61,313 nt of DNA, taken from the IMG/VR virus record IMGVR_UViG_3300024431_000003, positions 1 to 61,313 of that record, one strand, 5' to 3'. The position numbers and the translations under genes were made by a program. This document shows positions 48,114 to 57,301 of the stretch, piece by piece. The stretch comes from a virus. Positions within the stretch are counted from its first letter, which is position 1. Each line of letters starts with the position of its first letter. The notes under the pieces are model-generated. The model did not search any database and had not been told where the DNA came from. It worked only from the letters and a program-made list of their open reading frames with translations.

Positions 48114-48809
48114 ATGGCATTACGAGATAGCATTATTACGAACTTCGGAAACGGTCTAACTAACCGTCCCGATGACAGCCTCTTCCAAGCGATGGCGATG
48201 TTGGATCCAACTCGTCATCACACGTACATGGAAGACTTTGACTATTACCTCGCCGCCGATTGGGTGGTCACTGAGGTAGGAGTCGCGACTCAGGCACTGG
48301 CAGACGCTGATGGTGGCGTTCTGTTGATTACGAACGCAGCAGCGGACAACGATTCGTCCTTCTCCAATAAGGTCGGAGAAGCTTGGGTGATTGAAGCAAG
48401 CCGGAAGTCTTACTTCCGAGCAAGGTTAGCGATCAACGAAGTGCTTCAGTCTGAATTTATTGCCGGTCTACAGATTACTGATACGAGTCCGCTCGCGGTC
48501 TCCGATGGTATCTGGTTCCAGAGTGATGACGGTGACGCCAGCCTGGACATCCATCACGCTATCGGTAGCGTCGTGACTGAGGACTTGGCGATCGCCACTC
48601 TTGTGGACGATACATTCCTCACGATGGAATGGTACTGGGATGGAATCTCGCGGTTCTATTACGGTGTCAACGGCATTCCACTCGGCTTCTTGGAACCGGC
48701 GAATCCGGTCACGACTGAGCTGACCGTCAGCTTCGGTGTACAGAATGGCGAAGCAGTAGCCAAGACGATGAGTCTGGATTATATCTTCGCAGCGAAAGAG
48801 AGGGCATAA
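48114..48809 (+). CDS. Structural protein, LamG/jelly-roll-like, 231 aa
   Basis: TAGGAGAACGAA precedes the ATG. Beta-rich sequence with MEDFDYYLAADWVVTE, SRKSYFRARLAINEV, and FLTMEWYWDGISRFYYGV suggests a jelly-roll or concanavalin-like domain. It lies directly after the capsid gene. A capsid-associated role is likely; exact position in the virion is unknown. Confidence 0.65.
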   Translation: MALRDSIITNFGNGLTNRPDDSLFQAMAMLDPTRHHTYMEDFDYYLAADWVVTEVGVATQALADADGGVLLITNAAADNDSSFSNKVGEAWVIEASRKSYFRARLAINEVLQSEFIAGLQITDTSPLAVSDGIWFQSDDGDASLDIHHAIGSVVTEDLAIATLVDDTFLTMEWYWDGISRFYYGVNGIPLGFLEPANPVTTELTVSFGVQNGEAVAKTMSLDYIFAAKERA

Positions 48810-48811
48810 TC

Positions 48812-49447
48812 ATGAGACCCGTCATTCAATCTAGACAACTGGACTTAGCGGATCCCAATGGGATCTTCGAGGATCAGCAGATTGGTGGTGCGGGAAACCT
48901 TGTACTTGATGGTGCCTTCGTAACTGATGGTGTCGCATTCTTGGATGTTCAGAGACAAGTAATACTTGATTCTGCTGGCAACTTGAGTGCGATCACCTTC
49001 ACTATCACAGGCACGGATGAACAAGGTCGCACTATCAGCGAGGCCATCGCAGGTCCGAACGCTGGATCCGTTGCGACATCTCTGGACTTCTTCACGGTGA
49101 CGCAGATCGCGGTTTCGGCTGCTGTCGGCACTGACGTGGACGGTGGAACGAATGGACTAGGAGGTTCAATTCCTATCCCCATTGATCAGTATCTCAATCC
49201 GACTAACATCGGTCTGGCGGTCACGGTCACAGGGACGGTGGATGTTACCGTTCAGCATACGTTCGATGATGTCTTCAGCGATGATCCGTCTACTCTCTTT
49301 GCGTGGTTCGATCACCCGACACTGGTGAACGTCGTCGCGAACGGAGATGGAAACTTAGCTTTTCCACCGAAGGCAGTTCGGCTCTTTACTAACTCAGGCG
49401 TCGGAACAGCAGGGTTCAGCCTGATTCAAGCAGGAGCAGTCTCATGA
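48812..49447 (+). CDS. Beta-rich structural protein, 211 aa
   Basis: GAGAGGG precedes the ATG. The product has repeated beta-strand motifs (AITFTITGTDEQGRTISEAI; IGLAVTVTGTVDVTVQHTF) as in capsid-associated or head-completion proteins. It overlaps the next gene by ATGA. Function inferred from position. Confidence 0.6.
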   Translation: MRPVIQSRQLDLADPNGIFEDQQIGGAGNLVLDGAFVTDGVAFLDVQRQVILDSAGNLSAITFTITGTDEQGRTISEAIAGPNAGSVATSLDFFTVTQIAVSAAVGTDVDGGTNGLGGSIPIPIDQYLNPTNIGLAVTVTGTVDVTVQHTFDDVFSDDPSTLFAWFDHPTLVNVVANGDGNLAFPPKAVRLFTNSGVGTAGFSLIQAGAVS

Positions 49448-49986
49448 GCATCGCGCAAGATATGTCAGGCAGAACTGTCGATCCGACGTTGCGTCTGTTG
49501 GCTAATCCGGATCTTCTACAGAAGCGGATTGATCAATTGGATGCTGCTACGGCGAAGGCTCAGGCTGTCATCGACAGAGTTGGTCCCATTGAGGACTTGG
49601 AGAAAGTCAGAGCTCAGGCAGACGCTGAACTCGCAAAGCAGAAGGAGATAACAAAGGAAGCGCATGAAGAATGCGAACGGCTGATATCCGAGGCGAATGA
49701 ACAGGCAACGCAAATCCGTGAACGAGCGGATGTCAGTGCATCGGAGACAGTATCCAAGGCGAATAGCCTTGCGAAGCAAGCAGAAGCGATCAGCGCTGGC
49801 GCGAAGCAAGAAGCGTCAGTAGCGAACCGAGAGATGACGGTCTTATCCGCTCGGAAGAGCGAGTATGATCATAAAGACACCGCACTCCAGCAGAGAGCTG
49901 ATGCACTTGACATTCAAGAGCAGGAGCTTACAGGGGAAAAGACGAGGCTCGCAGATTTGCGCGACCTCATTCAAAAAGCTCTCTGA
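49444..49986 (+). CDS. Coiled-coil structural protein, 180 aa
   Basis: It is coupled by ATGA. Residues 25-150 are Ala/Glu/Gln-rich heptads (KAQAVIDRVGPIEDLEKV; EAHEECERLISEANEQATQ), a long trimeric- or dimeric-type coiled coil. It lies between capsid-associated proteins and the first fibre, so it may be a fibre-linking or assembly protein; unproven. Confidence 0.65.
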   Translation: MSIAQDMSGRTVDPTLRLLANPDLLQKRIDQLDAATAKAQAVIDRVGPIEDLEKVRAQADAELAKQKEITKEAHEECERLISEANEQATQIRERADVSASETVSKANSLAKQAEAISAGAKQEASVANREMTVLSARKSEYDHKDTALQQRADALDIQEQELTGEKTRLADLRDLIQKAL

Positions 49987-49994
49987 GGTAGCCT

Positions 49995-51245
49995 ATGACT
50001 GCTCAGTCAGGATTAGGATTCGCCGGGATTGTTGCCATCAACATCCCTGATGATGGTGCGACCGGCGAAGTCCTTACTAAACTCACTCCCGATAACTACG
50101 ACTACGACTGGGCTGCCGGGGGAGGAGGCGGAGCTCCAGCCGATGCTGAGTATGTAGTCATCTCTCTGGATCCCACGCTCACCGACGAGCGTGTTCTTAC
50201 AGCAGGAGCCGACATTGACATCGTTGATGGTGGAGCGGGTGGAGCCGTCACCATCAGTGTCACTCCAGGAGCTTTCGGCGATGTCTTCAAGGTCGGCACT
50301 CCGGTCGATAATCAGGTTGGTGTTTGGACAGGCGACGGCACGATAGAAGGCACGGTCAATCTCACTGCTGTTGACGGTGTGAGGTTCGACTTAATAGTTA
50401 CGACACCAGCACCCGACGCTCTGGATGAGCGAGGGTACATGATCGTCAATACCAATTCGGTCTCCAACCCGGATGGATGGTCGATTGTACCGGGAGTGCC
50501 GGGACTGTTTGATGGTGAACTTATCATCAGTGACGAACCGACCGATGTTGTCAACAACCTCAATGTTCGGTTCCTTAAAAACAACGCAACGACATTCGGT
50601 ATTGGTGCTCGCGTTCCCATCAACTCTACATTCGGAGCAACAGCAGCCGGAGCGCTTGCGTTCTTCATGCCGCAAGACACGACTGGACGCGAGGAAACTA
50701 AGATTTCCTTCGTCGGCTTCGTTGGTGGCACTGGACACGAAGGCGTTTTCAGCATCGAAGGATTTGCATACGGTGACGCCGGTCTGCAATTCCATCGGCT
50801 TGCCCACTTCGTCATTGATGCTGACTACCGGACACACGTTGATATTCTTGGAATTTTATCCGTAGAAACGGAGACAGTCCTTGCGGGTGATTTAGCGTGT
50901 ATGGGACATACCGCAGCAGATGGTCTACAACTGATAGGACAGGGCTCAGTCAACGATGTAACCATCTTCAACGATCTCGCCGTTGCGGTCATTGAGATCC
51001 CGACTGGCACTACTGAGGTGAACTTCGCAGGAACGGTGAGGATTGTAACAGGCTTTCTTCAGACTACGACAGTCACGGATGCACTACTGAATGATATCAC
51101 TGATCCGGTCAATACGAATGCCGACAAGATTCAAGGAGCGCAACTTTATAACTCCTCACAAGACGTTCCGGTCTGGGCTGTCGGTGCGGCTGATGGTGAT
51201 GTCTGGGTGGACGGTGCTGGTACGACCGTCAACACTCCGGTATAG
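49995..51245 (+). CDS. Tail-fibre-like protein, 416 aa
   Basis: The N-terminal 130 residues carry DERVLTAGADIDIVDGG and VGTPVDNQVGVWTGDGTIEG, which recur almost unchanged in the 804-residue fibre. The remainder is Gly/Thr-rich beta repeats ending with a short cap-like DGDVWVDGAGTTVNTP. It is probably a fibre or spike subunit; the shared module may be the attachment part. Confidence 0.7.
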   Translation: MTAQSGLGFAGIVAINIPDDGATGEVLTKLTPDNYDYDWAAGGGGGAPADAEYVVISLDPTLTDERVLTAGADIDIVDGGAGGAVTISVTPGAFGDVFKVGTPVDNQVGVWTGDGTIEGTVNLTAVDGVRFDLIVTTPAPDALDERGYMIVNTNSVSNPDGWSIVPGVPGLFDGELIISDEPTDVVNNLNVRFLKNNATTFGIGARVPINSTFGATAAGALAFFMPQDTTGREETKISFVGFVGGTGHEGVFSIEGFAYGDAGLQFHRLAHFVIDADYRTHVDILGILSVETETVLAGDLACMGHTAADGLQLIGQGSVNDVTIFNDLAVAVIEIPTGTTEVNFAGTVRIVTGFLQTTTVTDALLNDITDPVNTNADKIQGAQLYNSSQDVPVWAVGAADGDVWVDGAGTTVNTPV

Positions 51246-51254
51246 GAAAACGAT

Positions 51255-51569
51255 ATGGCAAGACCAGAACAAGAAGGAATCAAATGGTGGAAGTGCTGCC
51301 CGACTTGTCTGTGGGCTGCGAACACGAAGAATGCTGACAATGACAATCCGAAGTGTCCGAACTGTAATAACCCGAATCTCGATGTCTGCACAGACTTTGA
51401 AGTATTCAGGGAACTGAGATACGATGTTTCTGTTCGCAACGACAGACAGCAAGTCGTGGCAGATCAAGTGCGACAGGATGCAGGTCGACCACCAGCACCA
51501 CCAGATACAGTGAACACACAGAATCAGGGTTTCAACTACGGATCAGGTCCAAGACCTTTTCCACCATAG
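51255..51569 (+). CDS. Zinc-ribbon virion-module protein, 104 aa
   Basis: Two CxxC pairs, CCPTCLW and CPNCNN, form a zinc ribbon in the first 45 residues; the last 30 residues are Pro/Gly-rich and disordered. It lies in the structural region between a fibre and the GG-motif protein. A virion-associated role is possible. Confidence 0.65.
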   Translation: MARPEQEGIKWWKCCPTCLWAANTKNADNDNPKCPNCNNPNLDVCTDFEVFRELRYDVSVRNDRQQVVADQVRQDAGRPPAPPDTVNTQNQGFNYGSGPRPFPP

Positions 51570-51578
51570 GAGAAAGAG

Positions 51579-52043
51579 ATGGAAGGTTTCAAGCAAGGCG
51601 CACAGACAGGCGGACTAGTGTCCCATGGAAAGACGATGGGATTCAAGCATGGCGGACAGGTGAAGCAGTCTCCGCAGTTTTTACAGAAGACCAGCACGAT
51701 GAAGCAGAAGCCGACAGGCGAGCAACGAACGCAGCCGTCTAGTGAAGACGACAAGGCGCTCGGCGGAAAGTCTACGCTCATGCCTGGATACAACGAAGGT
51801 GGATACGTCAAGTGCAAGCACGGCGGAAAGATGGCGTACAAGAAAGGCGGCAAGTATTACATGAAGAAAGGTGGGAAGATGATTCCGTACGCGCACGGTG
51901 GAAAGGTCGCATCGGCTGCTCACAAGACTCACACGATGCCTGATCGTAGTCAGGGTGAGGGAGTTCAGCCAGCGCAACGCGGAGCGAAGATGGTCGGCAA
52001 GGGTGGAAAGACTGGCGCTCACAAGTATCTCCATAAGAACTAA
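51579..52043 (+). CDS. GG-motif repeat basic protein, 154 aa
   Basis: At least seven xGG[LQYK][VM] motifs occur (TGGLV, HGGQV, EGGYV, HGGKM, KGGKM, HGGKV) in a Lys/Gly-rich, probably disordered chain. The same motif is found in the large internal proteins at 1565-12544. AGGAGAAAGAG precedes the ATG. Likely an internal virion protein or assembly tag carrier; unproven. Confidence 0.7.
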   Translation: MEGFKQGAQTGGLVSHGKTMGFKHGGQVKQSPQFLQKTSTMKQKPTGEQRTQPSSEDDKALGGKSTLMPGYNEGGYVKCKHGGKMAYKKGGKYYMKKGGKMIPYAHGGKVASAAHKTHTMPDRSQGEGVQPAQRGAKMVGKGGKTGAHKYLHKN

Positions 52044-52054
52044 GGAGCGGGTAG

Positions 52055-53128
52055 ATGGCAACATCAGGAACAGTCGGCCAGACGGTCTTTGAAACGAGGA
52101 AGGTGATAGACCATGCCTTCCGTCGTTGCAAAGTTCCGCCTCAGGCTATCACTCCGGAACATATAGACACGGCTCTGGATCTGCTGTGGTTGAATCTGTC
52201 TTCGCTGTCTTCGTACGGAATCCCTCTCTGGGTTCTTGAGAAGACTATCTTGCCCATCTACAGAGGTGAGCGGTCAGTTCCGTTACCAGTCGGAAGCGTT
52301 GACGTGCAGAGTATGAACCTTCGTGATCTCAACCGAACGCTCGGTACGAACAGCGCGAGTGAGGGAGTTGCGGACAATGCCTTTGACACTGATCTGACGA
52401 CAGCGTGTGTCCAGGTAGCTCCGGCTGGAAATATTCAGGTGGACTTCGGTGCTGACAATCAAACTCAGGTCGATACATTCGGTATCTTCTTCAATGCGAC
52501 TGCGACGTGGGACATTATCATTCAAGGATCGCAGGATGGAGTGTCTTATACGGACCTCTATACGAACGCGACTCTCGCAGCCGTCGCCGGAGACTGGTTC
52601 TGGGTAGATTTGGAGCAGCAAATCCCGTTCAGGTTCTTCCGACTGCTCGCTCAAGGTACAACAGTCCTCAATGTAGCTGAATTCTTCCTTGGAAACACTG
52701 CAAATGAAGTTCCAATGCCGAAAATCAGCCTGGACTCGTACTCGAACCTCCCGGATAAGCAGTTTCTGAGCCGTCCGACGGAGTATTGGTTTGATAAATC
52801 AGCAGCCGCGCAAGGTGGAAGGATGATTGCGACGGTCTGGCCTCCTCCGGACACTGAATTCACGTTCTTTCAGTACGTTCTCTACATCAAACGTCAGATT
52901 CAGGACGTCGGCACGATGCAGCAGGAGATTGAAGTGCCGCAACGATGGTATGAGTTCGTGATTACGGACTTATCGCGGAAGCTCGTGCGTGAAATACCTG
53001 AAGCGGACATCAGTCGCCTTCCTATTCTGGACCAAGACTTCATGATTGAGTCTAAGAACGCTTGGACCGGAGAGGATGACGGTTCTCCAGTGCGGATTAC
53101 CCCAAGGATCGGAGTCTACACGCGATGA
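52055..53128 (+). CDS. Head-tail adaptor (tail tubular A-like) with discoidin-like insertion
   Basis: The N-terminal part (AFRRCKVPPQAITPEHI; LWLNLSSLSSYGIPLWVLEK) and the C-terminal part (RWYEFVITDLSRKLVREIPE) match podovirus adaptor/tail tubular proteins. Between them, residues about 105-225 form an extra beta-domain (NAFDTDLTTACVQV; GSQDGVSYTDLY; FRFFRLLAQG) with the look of an F5/8-type (discoidin) carbohydrate-binding fold. Such a decoration could touch the host surface. AAGGAG precedes the ATG. Confidence 0.7.
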   Translation: MATSGTVGQTVFETRKVIDHAFRRCKVPPQAITPEHIDTALDLLWLNLSSLSSYGIPLWVLEKTILPIYRGERSVPLPVGSVDVQSMNLRDLNRTLGTNSASEGVADNAFDTDLTTACVQVAPAGNIQVDFGADNQTQVDTFGIFFNATATWDIIIQGSQDGVSYTDLYTNATLAAVAGDWFWVDLEQQIPFRFFRLLAQGTTVLNVAEFFLGNTANEVPMPKISLDSYSNLPDKQFLSRPTEYWFDKSAAAQGGRMIATVWPPPDTEFTFFQYVLYIKRQIQDVGTMQQEIEVPQRWYEFVITDLSRKLVREIPEADISRLPILDQDFMIESKNAWTGEDDGSPVRITPRIGVYTR

Positions 53129-53490
53129 GTCTATTTATAGATCCTTCTGGCTCGTCATCTTTCGGAATTGGCATCTGTGCGCGATGCAGCCGAAAGATGA
53201 AGCTGGAAGATCTATACGATGACCCGAATGCTCCGGGTCTCAAAGTATGCCTGGACGATCTGGATGACTTTGATCCGTATCGTCTTGCAGCGCGACCAAC
53301 TGAGGAGATCAATCTTCTGTATGTTCGGCCGGATAGACAGTTGACTGACCTCGGTAGTGATCCGACGACTACACTACTATATACGCGCAGCACAAGCGGG
53401 AACGACACGAACATTCGAATAACAGAGTCTGGCGATTATCGTGAAATTGAACAGGCACCAGATGGCGGAATTCCGCCGTGGACACTCTAG
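53125..53490 (+). CDS. Small Cys-containing structural-module protein, 121 aa
   Basis: It overlaps the adaptor by ATGA. It contains GIGICARCSRKMKLEDL and DPNAPGLKVCLDDLDDFDPY, a pattern common in podovirus head-tail regions, in which two Cys pairs bind zinc. The C-terminal half is beta-rich. A connector or assembly role is probable but unproven. Confidence 0.7.
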   Translation: MSLFIDPSGSSSFGIGICARCSRKMKLEDLYDDPNAPGLKVCLDDLDDFDPYRLAARPTEEINLLYVRPDRQLTDLGSDPTTTLLYTRSTSGNDTNIRITESGDYREIEQAPDGGIPPWTL

Positions 53491-53500
53491 GAGTTAACAG

Positions 53501-55915
53501 ATGGCGATCAAGATTACAGATCTAGGACCTGCGACACTTCCGCTCGGGGGGACTGAACAACTTGAAATCGTCCAGGACGGTGATAGTAGAAGAGTATCGG
53601 CTGACGATCTAGCATCATCAGCAGCCGGATTGGACGCAACGTTCGTCACGGTAACTGCGAACCCGAATCTACCGAACGAGCGGATACTGACTGCTGGGAC
53701 TAACGTCAGCATCGTTGATGATGGACCCGGATTGCCCATCACGATCAGTGTATCTATCCCAGATCAGAATCCGTTCGCTACTCCACTCGGCGTCTTGGGT
53801 GATATCAATACGGCGACTCCTCCGGTAGCTGAAGCGATCACGGCTCTGTTGGAGTTACGTGATCTCGCAGACGTCAACATCATCGGCTCGCTTGGTTACA
53901 ACGGCGACAATCATCTTGTGATGCAGAATGAAATGCGCGGCGGAGACATACGATTACAGATGCGGGATGCAAGTGGAAACCAATTCTTTGCGTTCATATC
54001 TGATCCGGACGGTGCGTTCAACCTTCGCCATGGAGCTACCGATCAGACTTGCATCATCTCAGTCGGCACTGCTCTGGGAGGAATCTTTGTCCCGAATGCT
54101 GTCACGGGTTCAGGTCTTAATGGAAGAGTCAGAACTCCCCCTGATCATGCTGCTGTTGAAATAGAATGGGAGTTTGATACTAGCACAGATATGGGAACTG
54201 CTCCAGACCTGCAAGACCTCAGGATGAACAACGTCAATCCTGCGTCGGTGACAGAGATTGCCGTCAATCAAAGTGATGTGGCTGGACAGGTCTTCGATTT
54301 ATTCTGGGGTGCGGAATTAGTATCTGGCGATAAGATATTCATCATTCAACCGAACAGCCAGGACAACTGGATACAACTTGAATTGACTGGTGTCCCGGTT
54401 GATCAAGGAGTGTATTGGACTATCCCAGTAAGCGTGATATCCAACGGAACTATCTTTGACAGCGGAAGATTGTGTCGTGCGTATTTCTCTCTCGTCAGTC
54501 TTGGACAAGGTGGTGGTGGCGTCGCAGATCCACTGATCATCGGTTCGATCAACTTGACCAGTGCGTTATCTGTATCGAGTACCGGATCTCCGTACGACAA
54601 CGTTCCGCTTAACATAGGTGCAAATCTGACCGGCACGATGCCGATGACGCAGATGTCTCGTCAGAACATTCAAACGAAGCCTAGTGCATTCGGCTTCAAT
54701 GCTACGCTGTTCATCAACATCAATGGTTCCGGTACAAGTGGATCCGATACGATCATCGGCGGTTTGAACAGTGCGCAACTTGAAGTTGCGTTCGGCGTCG
54801 CGGTCAGGATGCAGCATGGTCTTTCGTCTGCGGTCGTAGCTGAAACTAACTCGCCATCAGCGGGAGGCTTCTTGGTCAACAATACATTGACCGGAGGTGG
54901 ACTGGAGCGTGTTCTGACCATAGGTGATCTCGGTGGTGGTGGTGGCGACGTATCCAAAGTCGGTACTCCGGTCAATGATCAACTCGGTGTTTGGACTGGT
55001 GACGGTACACTTGAAGGTGATCCTGATCTTACTTGGGATGGGAACTGGCTCGTACTGACTAATTTTCCCAGCGGAGTTCGGATAGAAGACGGTGGAGCGC
55101 TGAGGCTACTCGCTGACGGAGCTCCAGACAACGCTTCGTTTCAGGTGGACATCAACAGCGACCTCGTCACTACCTTTTCGGCAGGAGTGACGGTGTGGCT
55201 GATCTCTGGTGGCCGCGATATACGAATAGGTGATTCCACTTTCGCTGATTACTTTCAAATGCAGCACGATGGAACCTTTATAAACTTCAGCGCTATCAAC
55301 ACGACTGGCCTGAAGATCAACGATATTCCTTTGTACCTGGAAGAACGAACTGCCGTGGCAGCAGACGCGACTAACTACGGTCAACTCTGGGTGAGAGATG
55401 ATGCCTTTGACCAGAGCTTAAGATTCCGAACTGCGAGTGGACTTGATTTTTCTATTGCTGCCATCAACGAGTCAGATGTAAATGACAATACGATTCTTGT
55501 TGCGGGAGTTAGCTTTGTTGAAATCCTAGTCTCTCAACCGAAACAAAATCAGAAGTATGTCTATCAAGCTTCGCTTCAGGTTAGCTCACCAGCAGCAGAT
55601 GACATTGCTATAGAGATGGTCATTGACACACTCGCTACTTTCAGTGGAATGGTATCTTGGACGGGTGGTGGAGGCTCAGGTCAAGAGCGGCTTCACTCAG
55701 CCATAGGTGAGGTCATAACGAATATCGTTAACATCTCCACCGATGGATCAGTTAGTCCTGATGGAACATTCATCACCATCGTTGGCTGCTTGATCAATGG
55801 TAATCAGTCAACCACTACAATGTCTGTTCGGGTAGCGAAGCAGTTAGACACCGGAGCAGATGCTTTCGTGTATCTAGGCTCCGGGCATTCGTGGAGAGCA
55901 GTGCAGTCATTTTAA
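53501..55915 (+). CDS. Large tail fibre protein, 804 aa
   Basis: AGGAGTTAACAG precedes the ATG. The start (IKITDLGPATLPLGGTEQLE) and NERILTAGTNVSIVDDG are fibre shaft-type repeats, and VGTPVNDQLGVWTGDGTLEG matches the 416-residue fibre. Near residue 625, LEERTAVAADATNYGQLWVR is a collar motif seen in many phage fibres. The C-terminal 130 residues form a possible receptor-binding head. Trimeric fibre is the expected form. Confidence 0.8.
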   Translation: MAIKITDLGPATLPLGGTEQLEIVQDGDSRRVSADDLASSAAGLDATFVTVTANPNLPNERILTAGTNVSIVDDGPGLPITISVSIPDQNPFATPLGVLGDINTATPPVAEAITALLELRDLADVNIIGSLGYNGDNHLVMQNEMRGGDIRLQMRDASGNQFFAFISDPDGAFNLRHGATDQTCIISVGTALGGIFVPNAVTGSGLNGRVRTPPDHAAVEIEWEFDTSTDMGTAPDLQDLRMNNVNPASVTEIAVNQSDVAGQVFDLFWGAELVSGDKIFIIQPNSQDNWIQLELTGVPVDQGVYWTIPVSVISNGTIFDSGRLCRAYFSLVSLGQGGGGVADPLIIGSINLTSALSVSSTGSPYDNVPLNIGANLTGTMPMTQMSRQNIQTKPSAFGFNATLFININGSGTSGSDTIIGGLNSAQLEVAFGVAVRMQHGLSSAVVAETNSPSAGGFLVNNTLTGGGLERVLTIGDLGGGGGDVSKVGTPVNDQLGVWTGDGTLEGDPDLTWDGNWLVLTNFPSGVRIEDGGALRLLADGAPDNASFQVDINSDLVTTFSAGVTVWLISGGRDIRIGDSTFADYFQMQHDGTFINFSAINTTGLKINDIPLYLEERTAVAADATNYGQLWVRDDAFDQSLRFRTASGLDFSIAAINESDVNDNTILVAGVSFVEILVSQPKQNQKYVYQASLQVSSPAADDIAIEMVIDTLATFSGMVSWTGGGGSGQERLHSAIGEVITNIVNISTDGSVSPDGTFITIVGCLINGNQSTTTMSVRVAKQLDTGADAFVYLGSGHSWRAVQSF

Positions 55916-55946
55916 CGGCGAAAGCCTTAACCAAGAGGAAGTAGAA

Positions 55947-56216
55947 ATGAACGGACAACAGAAAATGAATCTTGAACTACCGCAGATTTTACAAGCGGCA
56001 CGAGCAGGTCTCACCCTGTTGAACACTCCTGGAGCGGTCAGCGTTCCAAGTCAGATGGCTATCACTGGTGATGTTCAGATATTGAATGCGCTACTCACGG
56101 CAATCGTTCAGCAGCAAGTCATGGTCGTCAACGCTCCACCACTTCCGGTCCAGCCGGAAGATGCCGGTGATGATGAACTGAAGCCTGAGCTGAAGGCAGT
56201 CGGCGAAGAGGAATAA
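55947..56216 (+). CDS. Hypothetical acidic protein, 89 aa
   Basis: AGGAAGTAGAA precedes the ATG. The first 60 residues are helical (QKMNLELPQILQAARAGLTL), the last 25 acidic (AGDDELKPELKAVGEEE). It lies between the fibre and lysis-like genes. No family recognised. Confidence 0.6.
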   Translation: MNGQQKMNLELPQILQAARAGLTLLNTPGAVSVPSQMAITGDVQILNALLTAIVQQQVMVVNAPPLPVQPEDAGDDELKPELKAVGEEE

Positions 56217-56220
56217 GGAA

Positions 56221-56580
56221 ATGGCAACAGTGAAAGAGCGCGGGATTCGCATTGGGATCAATCAGATCGTGACTTATGCGACGCTCGTTCCTATCTTCTG
56301 GTTCGTCGTTCAGCCTGTCTTGGTGAATGCTCTGGCGGAAGAGATGCAGGGTACGATCAAGCAGACTGTCGCAGCCGAGGTCGCTCCGATTAGCCTTGCG
56401 TTCGTCGCTCTTTTGCAACGGGACATCAACGCCACGAAGAAAGATATTGCGGCGTTGAAGTTCCGTGAACGTCAGGCAGTAGATTGGACAGCCGAGGATG
56501 CTGCGTACTTAGTAGATCTGGACATTCAGTTGGATGCGTTGGAAGAAGCGAAGGCAGCACTACAGGCGAACACGACGTGA
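56221..56580 (+). CDS. Membrane protein with coiled coil, 119 aa
   Basis: One hydrophobic segment (IVTYATLVPIFWFVVQPVLV) near residues 16-36 is followed by a long helix (AALKFRERQAVDWTAEDAAY). This layout, one N-terminal span and a periplasmic or cytoplasmic coiled coil, is like Rz-type spanins or small phage membrane proteins. It precedes the DUF5675 and holin-like genes, so a lysis role is possible. Confidence 0.6.
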   Translation: MATVKERGIRIGINQIVTYATLVPIFWFVVQPVLVNALAEEMQGTIKQTVAAEVAPISLAFVALLQRDINATKKDIAALKFRERQAVDWTAEDAAYLVDLDIQLDALEEAKAALQANTT

Positions 56581-57068
56581 TGCTGATCACACTTGAAAGA
56601 CATTCTTATGGACCGAAGGCTACTGAGGGCTATCTTATGGTCGGCGATCATCGTCTGGCTACTATTGAACGTCCTTGGATTGCTCATGATTCTCCAGGTG
56701 GTATGCCTTTCAAATCCTGCATCCCAGACGGAGAGTATCTGCTCCAGCCGTTCACTCGGTCTCGTGGATCTAAAGTCTATCGTCTCTTCGGAAAGGAGTA
56801 CGGAGTCTATCACAACGAGTCCAGGATGCTTCTTGAAAAGGGAGGTCGGTACGCTATTCTCATTCACATAGGAAATTGGGTCACGGACATAGTGGGATGC
56901 ATCGCGCCTGGAATGCGTCATGCGATAATGAGGAACCCGAAGACTGATCGTCAAGAGCGAGCGGTCTCAAGCAGTGGTGAAGCAATGCGTATCATCACTG
57001 GACAGCTAGGTGATGAAGAACATAACCTATCTATTCGTTCTAAGTGTGGTACAGGAGAAGCAAGATGA
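56580..57068 (+). CDS. DUF5675-family protein, possible cell-wall enzyme
   Basis: The ATG at 56580 overlaps the upstream stop (TGATG). The 162-residue protein shows LERHSYGPKATEGYLMVGDH, TIERPW, SCIPDGEYLLQP and ILIHIGNWVTDIVGCIAPG, the DUF5675 pattern. The HIGN...GCI end resembles L,D-transpeptidase active sites, but this family is not proven to be an enzyme. Its neighbours are a holin-like protein and a lipoprotein, so it may be the lysis or wall-modifying protein; no classical endolysin was recognised in the window. Confidence 0.75.
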   Translation: MLITLERHSYGPKATEGYLMVGDHRLATIERPWIAHDSPGGMPFKSCIPDGEYLLQPFTRSRGSKVYRLFGKEYGVYHNESRMLLEKGGRYAILIHIGNWVTDIVGCIAPGMRHAIMRNPKTDRQERAVSSSGEAMRIITGQLGDEEHNLSIRSKCGTGEAR

Positions 57069-57301
57069 ATACGAATACACTCGTAGGAGCTTTAATCGCG
57101 GCATTGATTCTGTTCGGATCAACCGTCGTGACGTTGTTTGCCAGCAATCCAGAACTGACGTTCGCCGATCTAACGACAGCGACGTGGGTGTCGATCCTCG
57201 GTGGTGCGGCAGTAGCGTTCTTCAAAGACTATCAGGCGATATCCACCCGACGTCTGGTAAACAAAGTCACAGGATCGGGTGATGGAGGAGGTACGTTATG
57301 A
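57065..57301 (+). CDS. Holin-like membrane protein, 78 aa
   Basis: CAGGAGAAGCAAG precedes the ATG, which overlaps the upstream stop (ATGA). Two hydrophobic stretches (LVGALIAALILFGSTVVTL; WVSILGGAAVAFF) are followed by a basic tail (STRRLVNKVTGSGDGGG). Size, membrane pattern and place next to the DUF5675 gene fit a class II-type holin. Assignment is by these features only. Confidence 0.65.
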   Translation: MNTNTLVGALIAALILFGSTVVTLFASNPELTFADLTTATWVSILGGAAVAFFKDYQAISTRRLVNKVTGSGDGGGTL

